This document shows positions 34,064-46,000 of a DNA stretch of 64,000 nt, piece after piece. Origin of the DNA: Neodiprion pinetum (taxonomy: Eukaryota; Arthropoda; Insecta; Hymenoptera; Diprionidae); the NCBI RefSeq assembly GCF_021155775.2, contig NC_060234.1, positions 6,148,283-6,212,282 on the forward strand, read 5' to 3'. Below the pieces are notes generated by a model. That model did no database searches. It was not told the DNA's origin and was given only the letters and a program-made list of their open reading frames with translations. The position numbers and the translations under genes were made by a program. Each line of letters starts with the position of its first letter. The first letter of the stretch is position 1.

Positions 34064-37000
34064 CTGAAAAGAAAAGGAAGCAGCAGCCGTTGGTGAGTCG
34101 CTGGAATATTTATTGCTTGGTTACCATTCGATGTGAATAGTTTTTCGGCGCGACAATTTACACGTTAATAGAACACGTATCGAGAGTTGATAAGTATGTC
34201 AGATGTACTCACGCCTGAGGAAAAGATAGGAATTTGACTTATCGAAACAAGAAAGAATTTCGGATTTGTACTTTATCGATTGTTTCGTTTTTGGCATACT
34301 AATCGACAGATATGCAATGTTTTTGAATTTTTGAAGGTACTGAATAGGTATTCATACGGGATATTCCACGTCAAATCGAACGCTCGGTATCCCTGACTCA
34401 TTTTAATCTGATTGCCCTTTCACACAGTAAAAGTACATATTGAAAGCATGGACTTTGAATTTTTTCAGATTTTTTCGACACATGATTTCTTCGCAACTCA
34501 TCCAATGAATTGATTTAAACAATGTTTTGATTTTTCATGCCTATAAAACCTGGACGACATGTGAAAATTTTAGGTTTTCTTATGAACTTCTCGAGAGTAT
34601 TTTTAGGATTTTTCATAACCCGTTTCAGTCTAGTATTGATAGCAAATACGCACAAAGTGTTCGTAACTGTAAAGTGCCCTAATCGAATGGGCTACAGTTT
34701 ATACACAGCGTGCCATCTTCACTGCGAAATGTTGTTTGAAAATTTCATAGTGGACACTGCATTGGTTCAGAATATATAACAACAAATATTCACACAATGG
34801 CGAGAATTCGGTTCAAACTTCGCGGCGCGGCAAGCATTTGTTTACCCTGCGCGTTGCACTGCTGCGCGCTCGAGCGCGATCTTCAATTGTTACGGGTGTT
34901 GTTTATAACCTCAGTCGACTTTTTCTATCATTTATTACGATTCCTGACATGATGTGTGAGTTCCGTACAGCCGGACAATATTTTTTAAACGTATTCATCC
35001 AAGGTAAGAATTCAACATGTGTTGCCTATCGGAATACCGAGTGTATAACTTTTACCATTCGTACCGCCATTATTATAGTACGTATGAATGAGAAATTTCA
35101 CGGTTCCATGTAAACTATTACTTGCAACTTCTGAACTACTTTTCCCACCACCACGAAACTTATAGACAATCTTTGTTATTGAAAAAGAAACGCTGTGTAA
35201 AAATTTCAGCCAATTCGATTAAGGCACCATTTTGTTACAGAATATTTTAGAAGATTGTTCATCAAAACTATACTTTAACGGGGCACGTAAAATTGTTTTT
35301 AGAAATTTCATACAACGATGCGAAACTTTTGCATAGGAAAATGAGAAATTGTCAGAAGTTCATTTTTCGACGAGCTGTGGTAAGAAAATGCTTGGTCAGG
35401 AAAATCTGAAAAAATTCAGTTTTGATGCTTTCAATACGAACTTCAAGTGAGTAAAAGGGCGAAAACGTCAAAAGTGGTCAGGGAAAAAATCTCGTTTTTT
35501 CGTTCGATGAATCGATGAGTCGATATAATTACGGTGGCACTATAAGCGTTTTATGAATTAGCATTCGATTTGGTGCGTTTCAGTAGAATAATTCAATGCC
35601 TTGGTAAAATAATGAAGATTATTTCATAATGAACAGATCTAATAACTGTTAAAGAAAAATTAACATCAAATTGGCAAATTCTGTGTATGTGACATTGACT
35701 AAAATTTACTGTTGAAAGAAAATTGAAAGCCAACAGCATTAGGCATTGTCAAGTCAGATAGTTCGAGAAATTGCCTCTTACTCTGGGTGGTAGCAAATTG
35801 CAAATGGTTTTTTGACGATGTCGTATTTCGTGGGTGGGACATCTTGGTTGTTGGTCAGTGTGAAGAGGAAGGCTTTTTCCGATGAGACGTAATACCCCTT
35901 CGTAGTAATCTTTCCCCAAGGAACATCGCTAAATCCTCCACATATTTCACCACGTCCTCCCTGAAATTGGAAAGTCAAGAAGCGTTGTTTTACTAAAACC
36001 ATATTCGGGGTTCTCGCTGGTTTTATTTGGTTTAAAATCAATAAATCTTACCATAACTAGAACATATGTGGGAAAGATGCCGTCGCAGTGTCGATGAAAG
36101 GATGCTGCTGAGTAACCGTGATTCGAAGCTCTGAAAAAATTAGAAAACTCAATGTAACACAGTCATGAGTTGTGCTGCAAAAACTCCTCAGCGGATTGCT
36201 GAAAGACTCACCTATAAATGAGTCTCCACGTCTGTTTCTGAATGCCGTACCACTGATTCAAGAGTCGCTGGAAAGCAATTTTGTCTCGCGACAATATTTG
36301 GGATCCTGGAAACAGGATGAGACTGACTCTCGGCTGGAGTCTCTTGTCCGAGCATATTTCTGCATACTTGTTGGGTAGGGCGGCATACCTGTACCTTCAA
36401 ATAAAACAGGGCAATATTCAGTCAAGTCAGCGAGCAAGATTCGGATAGTTTTCATTTCTCAGCGTACTGAACACACCTCTCTAAAGATAATTCCATCGGC
36501 ACAGCTCCGGTCGGTTCAACTTCCTCTGCGAATACTTGACTGTCGATCAGGAGAAGGCGAACGTAATTGATAACGCCAGACAAGTGCTGGCAAACTCGAA
36601 CTCTTTCTTCCTCGGTCCAGTGCTGAGTAGGCTGAGTAACTCCTGCCTGAAATGTAAAATTTTGTAATCTGTTTTTTCAACACGAGTTAATCATAGCAGA
36701 TTCAGCTTTTTGGAACATTCCGCAAATTGGATGTGGAAGAACTATCGATAATACTGAAGCTCGAACCTGGTACTTTGCCCAGCTTAGAACTGCCCTCCAA
36801 ACATCCTCTTCTTCGAGTGCAAGGTAATCGGATGCAATCAGCTTGATCAATGCATCTTTTGGCAGGGTACAAAACGACGTCGTTTTTACCGTTTCAACCG
36901 CATTCTCACCGATAAAAGCATAACAGCGGTCTATAAACGTCGAGCAGGCACTTTTTCCACCTACGTTTAACATCAAGAGTAATTATTTTTTGGCCCACTT

Positions 37001-40000
37001 CTCGCAACTCCATAGATACATGTTAATTGAGTGAACAAAAATGCTGTCTTTGCTCACTTTTGTTTGAAGCCTAGGATTTCGAAGTTCGATATGAATATTT
37101 TTCTGTCAGTCAGCAATTGTTTACAATTTGTTAGAATGCTTTCGTCTCCTGAATCCTCTATTTTTTGCTGACACATGAGTATCTAGAAAAGGACCTACCC
37201 AAAGTTCTGATTGACTATCTTTGATAGAAAACTCATTTGGCTGCCAATATGGAAATTTCGTACGTAACATTTCAAGATTTTAAGCAACTTAGGTAACTTT
37301 AAACTGTGCAAATAAGCTCAATTGATTGAGACTTCGAGTACATAGCAAAGTGCGGGTAAGCATGGAACAAGACATAGAATTCGAATATCCTCTTTAACTA
37401 AGAGGCGACTCGAGTCGACGGAGTTGGATTCTTGTACAGTGTTGTTAAATCCTTAAACAATAATAGATCAGTGATTCAGGTACAAGAATAGGTAGATAAA
37501 AACCAGGTATAAAATAAGTCTAGGAATAAACACACGCAACGTGAAATTTGTACTGTTTTTATTGAACACGAGTCGAGGCGATGAGAATTTGATCACAGCG
37601 AGAAAGAGAGATATTATATACTTGATTTGAAACTTTTGCAAATATGCATATTACAATTTGATTATTTTGATGAGTACATAGTAAGTTAATACGCTAGATG
37701 AGTCGACTCGTTCTGAATCGGAATGAAATAATACAAATTCAATTAAACACTGTGCCCTAATCCTAAGCTTTAAAACTATTTAAATTACAAGTGGTCGCGT
37801 TCTTTGTTCGTCGACGGTTTCGACCCTGAGCAAATTTCGCTCTTCGCCGCTCTTCTTTCCCGTCGTTCTTGTCTCCGAACTTCCAACGATGCGCGCCGCG
37901 CGCGCCGGTTTCTAATTTTTTAGGTTAGGATAGGTTATGTTGCCGCTCTCTCTTCCCGTTCTAGTTCGCACCGGGGTTCGTATTCTGTATAAGGGTGATG
38001 TTGTCCCCCTTCAGCATTATCCTACCCAGCTGTTTTCTGTTCTTCGTTTTGACGTGATACTCCTCGGCATCGTCAAGGACGAGATTCATGTACTCGTCAA
38101 AGCCGACAATGTGACCCTCGATCCTCAGGTTGATGTTTTCAAAGAGCCAGACTTGTACTCGGGAGCGATTCTGCAGATATCGAAATATCAGGTTTATCGG
38201 CTGCACCATAACCTTCTGCACCTTTGGCGGTCCTTTGTACGACATTTTTGCGAGTCTTTGAGATTGCCCGTCACTTTTTTAAGCGTAAGCTTCAGTTTTA
38301 AACAAATTCGGCCGATACGTTGATACCGCGTAAACCACGACGCGTTGTATGCTGGGATCTGAATAACGAATATGGCCGCCGCGATGAGCCTGGCGGCACT
38401 TTTTCAATTTAAGCTATTTAATCCCGTCGGCAAGTGACGCCGCACCGTTTGGTGGAAGCATGTCGAACTAGCGCAGCAATATTACGGTTGATATAAAGGA
38501 TCGTTGCATCGTCGCCGAGTTTAGAATGTTATCTTACGTCGATTTTCCAATACAACTCGACGTCAAGGGATTTTATTGGTCGAATCTAACGGAATACGCC
38601 AATGAAATGAATCGGTGTTGTGTTGTGTCAGAAAATTGACGTAAAAGGAAAGCGGCCATATGCTTTTATATTTTATGACCGCGACGCGCCAAAATTTAAA
38701 TAGATTTCACGAAATTTTTTATTAATAAAAATTTCTACATTCAAGCGATGTATTAACGGAAATTTATTGATATCAAATGACAAATAACAATTTATACTTA
38801 ATAAGAAATACATGGTTGCATGTAAAACGTTTCAATGATTCGTTTTTGAATGGTTGTAACCGATTATGTTACTTTTATATGGTGAAAATGAGCAAGAAAT
38901 GAGCATTTTGTAAAAATATAATAATTTTTTTAATTTCATTGTAGATTTGTGTATTTCTTTTTGATAGCTAGCCAAAAATTGTGATTGTACATGAATTTCG
39001 TGAAAAAAATGTTAATTAGATATCCATATTATGCTGCAAATTTATGGGAAATCTGAAAATTCAATGTCCACATGACTAAGCAAATTTTCGAAATACGTAT
39101 TGTTAATATTTAGCAAATGACATAAGTTTAATTTCATGGATTCTTAGTCCAAAAAGTAAATACTTTTTCGTGCAAGTAAATATTTGTCAAAATTGTAAAA
39201 CTGCGATTCGTGAAAATTTATTATTGAACAGAGAAATGTGTTCCAGTTTTCAGATTTCTTCGCACAAATTTTTTGCAACACAATTATTTTGACTCTGTCG
39301 TAAAATAACGGTTAAATGTGAAGCTGATCATTTTTGCAATGACATAAAAACAGTAAGACGAAATGTCAAAATAAATCACGTTACTGAAAAAATGAAGAAA
39401 AGTAACTTTTTTCTACATAAAAAATGTTCAATTTCTCAATGACATCGCTTTGCCATTCGTTATCCACAACGATTTGAACAACGTGGCGAATACAATAAAT
39501 CACAACGCGTATTTCATCCACAGTGTAATACGCGACCTTTCTGCTGAACATTTAACTTTGATTCACGCTGGTGGAATCAGAGGCAACTCCACGAACACTG
39601 CGCAACAATACCTACTGCTAAACGTAGCATTACGTGACCTGTGACACTCGGAAAACAAAGACCTTTTAACCTCCGGACATGTATTATATATATTTACTCA
39701 TACAAGAATGCCTTATATACCTACAACTACGGCATGCGCATATCGCCTGAAATTATACAGAGGAGCTTTACGAATTTCTGGCACGTAAAGGATTAAGGTT
39801 TAACGGTAGTGACATGGAACGACATTTCACTCACGCCTAACGATGCCGGATGAAATCTCTCCCCCTTGCTCTATCCTTCTCTTTCCTTCGCGTCCAGCCG
39901 TATCGGCGAAGCCGTAATACATGTACACGTATATATAATATATAGTGCAGATACCACTTCTTGCCCATACATCGAGATTAAAATAATGAAGATTGATGGG

Positions 40001-43000
40001 GACTCAAGAATGTCACCTTTTTAGCCGTCGCCCTCGATCTTCCCTTCTTTTCACTCACTCACTCACTCTCTTTCTCTCCGAATCCCTGGCACGCGGAAAA
40101 AGGGGTACCTGGTCATTTTTTCTCTCTCCATTACTTCTTTTTGAACTGCATTACATAGTCAATTTTTCAACCAACTTCCATATCTCTACAACAGTAGAAC
40201 CTCGGTTATACGAACTTGCAATGATCCGAACCATGACTTGATTTATCCGAGCTCTGGCCCAAAAAATAGATTTTTAGTGCGAAATATACATTATTTCTCG
40301 CTAAAAATGTGAAGCAGCCGTTCGTCAATTGACAATAAACGACTATGTAAAACCAAAGTAGTAAAATAATCGTTCCGTGTTTGAAAGAGGTTGAATATGT
40401 ATTTGGATGTTTAATACGGACTGTTTGTCGATTTAAATTTGTGTAGTATATATTATTATACCTTAAGATAAAAAATTCATTTCGGTTATCCGAACTTTTG
40501 ATTATCCGAACTAGGCTCGATTAGTTCGGATCATCGAGGTTCTACTGTAGTGTAGATACATATTATACATATATCGAATTACACGGGGGTAAGAAAATTT
40601 CCACGCTGTGGCAAATTTATGTCCAGTGTTAATTAAATTTAGCGTTGCTGTTTCGAACTACCCGGTGAAAGGATTTCTGGATATTCGTGGAATTTTCTAT
40701 TTCGATCCGGTTCGACTCAGTTCAAAATGAATACCTGTGAAATACAAAAGCTTTACAACCAACCCTCGTTGAAACACGCGTATTGATAGTGATATTGGCT
40801 TTGTGAAGGCTGTTCATTTTTGTTTCTTGTATTTCGAAAATCTCTTTTCGACTGCATATTCATAAATGAAAATACGCGGATAACCGATTTCGAGTACAAC
40901 GCGTTATGCCCGACGAGATGTAAGCGATGTATTAGTTCGAAGGGTGGCTTTTCATTCTCACCCCGGCATCACGCGTACCTAATTTCTCTACTCGTTTATC
41001 AATTTTTTTTTTTTTCTTTTTTTTTCTCATCGGGGTGGCTTACAGTCAGCCTTCAATATGCCGAAAAGACAAAGAAGCCGCTGCAAGGATTAAGCCACGC
41101 TCATCATCCCCTTCTATACAGGATTATAGCCTGTAGCACATGAGTCAAGCACTTTGATCGTTTATCCATTAATGACATTTTACAATTTTGAAACGGTGTG
41201 GGGATCGGAAGAACAAAAAATTAGAAGAATTATGATGACTCTTAACTCAAAATTTGTCGTATTACTTATTTTAACACTCAGAAATTCAATTCACAAAGAG
41301 AATTTGATCCTTTGTTTTATCTTCAGTATACATGAATCACGAAACATATTTTGACGAGTATAGATGAAACTGTATAAAAATATAATTGCATACTGACTAA
41401 ATCTGTATTTTTGAAAGTGAATCGAACCCCTCCCCATACATTGAGTTCCATCCAACTTTCATGTTCCCGACACAATCGCATGGTAATTACCGTAGGGGAC
41501 GTTTCTGTTGTGGTTCATTATTATAGAACGCGTAGCAATAGGCAGGCAGGTCAATTGACCGTTGAATAATCGAATTGGAGGGTATAACTCACGAATGCGC
41601 GGGCTTGTCAGACGCGGATAATCTCATTAAGATTTGACTCCATTATGGCTAATACAATACCGTATACGAGATCAAAGTATCGGCACGAAATTTATGCAGC
41701 TACACTTCCGTTGAATTTGTGCAAATGTACGTATCATCTTTTTACAGAGTATATATTCCAAATATTTTCTGTACTCGGTTTTCACTCCCGTGAAATGCTA
41801 AATTAATTTTACGCATCGGGATCGCCATAACACTCAAAGGTGAAAATTTTCTCCCAAAAACATAAGAATATGTTAACTTTTGACGAGAAGTTTGAGGAAT
41901 ATTGAACTTATATTTTACCGAGATTCGAAGGACTGATTATTTTTTTCAAATTTTAATGAGAACATCTCAATTTTCATAACCACGTTGCTGACGTTGTCCA
42001 ACCAAAATTTTGACTGTCAAGAAACTAACAGAAAACTGTTGTTAATGTAACTTATTTTCTCAGACCAATTTGAAAATATTCAAACTTTCTTATCAAGCTG
42101 AAATTCGTCCTTGCCAATCATTTGTATGAACCGTTGAAAGAGTATGATAACTACAAGGGTTCTAATTCTCATAAGAACTTGAAACCATCCCCAAACAGCA
42201 CGTTAAAACTAATATTTTCAAAAAATGGGTAGACTTTTTTGTATGTCCAAGGCTACAGAGTTGGAAATGTATTCGACGCCAACTAAAAGAGGTGACAATT
42301 TGTTCACTGGTTAAAAGTTTTTTGATTAAGTTCCTGCATCGATGCATATCAATTATGAATAATGCCGAACTGTGAATTAATATAATTATCTGCGCAATAT
42401 TTTTGCCCAGAATATCATCTAAGCGATAAATGCTTTTTTAGAATCCGGAACCCCGTGAAATTAGGTTACAGGTTACGGAAAGCCATTAGCGGCGTTTGTT
42501 TTTTCCCCGTTCTATTTTCGTTTTCCTTTTTATCTCCGGAAGGGGGGGGCCAGTTCCGCTTTGTCTTTCGAAGCTTACGAAGCGAGCGGCGAAAGGCGAA
42601 AGGCGAAACGTTATTTGGGCGGTTGAGCTCGCTAAAACGGTGAGATTCGGGGAGCCCTTTAGCCCCCTCAAACGCCGCGTACACACAGCGCGATTCGCGG
42701 AGTAACAAATGGGGAAAGCCGCGTGATGCGTCCCTTTGTTAAAGGGGAAAATTTACGAAAGCTCGACGTGTCACCCCGCAGGAGCGGAAACGGTGAATCT
42801 GAAACCTGTCCCTTCCCCATCGCGCCTTTGTCCGTCTCCGCCGGTTGTGACACTTTGCCAAAAGACCACAATACCGCCTCATAACTCATCGTCGCTGTGC
42901 CGATGCTAAAAGAAGGACGAGAAAGGAAAACGAAGTATACAAAGAAAATGCTTTCATTCGATGAAACGAGGGTTAAAATATACACCCGAGCTGCTAAAAG

Positions 43001-46000
43001 AAATCAAATTTCCCGCGCACTTTGGAAAATTCAAGAATAGTCGTATGTCACCGCTCATGCGAGAAACAGAAATCAAATTTCCCGTGCACTTTAGAAAATT
43101 TAAGAATAGTCGTATATCGCCGCTCATGCAAGAAAGAGAAATCAAATTTTCCGCACATATTGAAAAATTTGAGAATAGTCGTATCGCACCGCTCATGTGA
43201 GACAGAAAAATCAAATTTCTCGAGCACCTGAGGATATTTAAGAATAGTCGTATCTCACAGCGCTCATAATGTAATTATTTCGATAATATCACCTGGCATG
43301 TTATCCTGAGCCTCGAGGGCTGCCGTCAGCAAGGTGCAAGCGTTTCCGGGACTCAGGGTTGACGAAACATGATCCTCGCAACTCCTCCACAATTCTTCGA
43401 CGCCCAGTTCCTGGGCCAAACCTAGCATCTCGAATATTCCACTGTCCTGTAGCATTATCTGTAGAAAAAAATTCAGAAAAAATAAGGCCATCTGAACAAT
43501 TTCTCGACGGTCAAAACTCTTTTTCAAATTTATAAATTGGATGCGTCGTTGGAAATAGAGCGTGTTACATAGTTGAGTTTTTAGATGCCTTGGACTTGGA
43601 TATTATAGGTTATCTGAAGTTTTTGAGAGAATGGTCACGTAGATAATTTCTAACGAACAAAACCGTTTTTTAAGTTGGAAAATTAGATGCACCGTTGCGA
43701 TGATGAAAGTATTAAATTTGTTGATGCATAGAAATACTGTCTCATCAAGTTTCAAGATTAGGTCAAAACTAACACTCAACAGTGCTTAGTTAAAAACAAA
43801 TACACCTGAGAACGAAATATCTTTATTAATATTTTTGTAACGAGTATCAGAATTATAGAATATATATCGAACTTTCGAACGAATTTCAAGGGCAAATTAC
43901 CAGTGTCAGCTGTGAACACAGTTTATGTTGAATTGTTATGAACATAAACTATAATCAGATAACAGTTGATAATGCACAGATTTTTAAGTACTGACTGCAC
44001 TGTATATTCTTCTTTACCATGTGGATATTTTTTTATCGCTTCCCATATTTCCGTCAAGATTTTAATAGTGGGCAAAAGTCGGAATGTTTTTGATCTTTGC
44101 CGAAATATATGATATGAGGCACTCACCTTTCCAGTGTATATGTAATTGATAAACTGTCGGAAAGTTTCCGGGTGTGCATGAGGCATTCTTACGGGTGTTG
44201 GATTCCCAGGAGATCCCATCCTTTTCGATGCCGTGAAACTTTTGCACCTATAACAAACACAAACGAATATTGCACATACGACGTTGTTCTCTGCAAAACC
44301 CTATTTATCTTGTACAGAAAAGGTTACTGAAAAAAATGTTTCCGCCGTGTATTATAATTTTCTTATAAGCCAGTTTGGACGTTTGATTTATGATAACAAT
44401 GCTTGGATACTGTATGCATATTTTCGCGACATTCTTGAACGCTTTTCCGATAATACTCTTTCCGATTTGTTCGGCGAAATTTTTTACCAATTTTCAGTGA
44501 ATAATTTTAGTAGAATTGGACTAAAAAATGCCAACTTCTAAATTGCAAACGTAGGCGATTAACCTGCTCAATCTGAAATTTCTCTTTATCGAAACCAATG
44601 GAAAATTTGGTCCGGTTTTATCGGCGTATACACCAATTTTTCAAATTTAGTGCCAGAATCTAGCCGCTTTCCTTTATAGCTAGTAACTTTTCTGTCCAGT
44701 TCTTTTTGTTCGTATCGTTGCCACGCTCCCGCAAACTGTTTTTTCAGTGACTCTAACAATGTAAGAAAGAAAACAGCATCAAATTAGAAAAGTATTTTTT
44801 CAATATAAAGTTCAGCCGCAACAATTCCGTCTTACAATTATTACCAGTCCCTGCTGCCTGAAAATCAGAAAACTAATCCTCATTCGAGTAGCACCCCAAA
44901 AAAATCAATAGTTCCTAAATCTTTGTCCGCTATCAAAGTTAGGGCCATAAAATCACACGTCTTTGGACGTGTGGTTTCGTTGTTAAAATTTCGCATCGCA
45001 CTCGAGCCAGATATATATTTACCCAGCGCAAAAGGCAGGGATGCAACGTTCTTAGACGCCCTTTTCTAACGATCCCAGCTGCACGCTGCTCGCAGCCCTG
45101 TCTGTCTTCAAACCAAAGTCGAGTCATGCCGACGCGACGCACCACTTCGGCAGGGCTTGCAATATGATGCAAGGGGGTGTGCGCCGCCCTTGCACTCGCA
45201 TACCGTACACACCTCTGCGTCTATGAGGCGTATTACACGTGACTTATTCTCGTTACAAAAGAGCGTAATTGACTTCGTCAGAATAGTCGCTCTCTCTCTC
45301 TCTCTCTCCCTCTTTCTCTCTCTCTATTTCTCGCTCTCTCTCTCTGCCCTTGTCACCCCGGCATGACAGCAGCGGCTTACTTCCCAGAGAATATTTGAAT
45401 ACGTATTTTTTTGTTTTATTCTTTCTGTTTTTGAAGAGGAATACGGTGCGTAGCGTATGCGAAAACCACAGATTTTTGCTAAATTTTCAGCAATATATTT
45501 GTACTCTCGGGCAGGTGTGTTACAGTATTCCCTCTTAATAGGGCCCCTTTTAATAGACACCCTCTCGATAGGACTCTTCCCAATAGGGCCCATCTCAATA
45601 GAGCCCCTCCCAATGGGAACACTCTCAATAAGTTTAGAATCGGTAAAAAAAAAAACTGTCACCTGAAAAACAAAACCGCATTGACGTGAATGAGACTGGG
45701 CCCTATTCGGAGGGAATACTATTATACCTTTTTTCTTTCTTTTCAACCAGATATCATACTGAAATTAATAAAAACAGCATCGTCGATGCGTAAATAAATC
45801 ATCGTAACTCATCACTCACTGACAAAGAAGTACAAATGTTTGATCTTGTGTTATTCAGTTAGTTTATATAAAAATTCAACGAAACCGGGTGTTGATATTT
45901 TTGAGTCGAGAAAATCGATAACTAAAAGCTGGTGATCGAATTCTCAAAACACATCAAAACAGCAAATACACATAAGGGGCCATTCAAATGTTACGTGACG

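Larger units (their letters stand above)
36961..43292 (-). other. Intron 3 of the BTB-BACK-TLDc gene (6.3 kb) hosting SNRPE
   Basis: Bounded by CCAG/GTGATA and CGTAG/GTGG. Besides SNRPE it holds a pogo-like MITE (40192-40547) and a 69-bp minisatellite (42993-43268). 38400-40190 and 40550-42980 show no gene. A 64-codon plus-strand frame at 39450-39644 has protein-like composition but no recognisable family. Confidence 0.85.

Noticed and set aside
37918..37937. TTAGGTTAGGATAGG resembling the insect telomere repeat
   Set aside because: Fewer than three perfect TTAGG units; too short for an interstitial telomere tract.
38372..38437. Small plus-strand frame MAAAMSLAALFQFK... upstream of SNRPE
   Set aside because: Only about 21 codons and no homology; kept only as part of the promoter observation.
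42961..43231. Repeat-peptide frames over the 69-bp minisatellite
   Set aside because: A stop-free 69-bp unit automatically keeps frames open on both strands; nothing favours one as coding. The array itself is reported.
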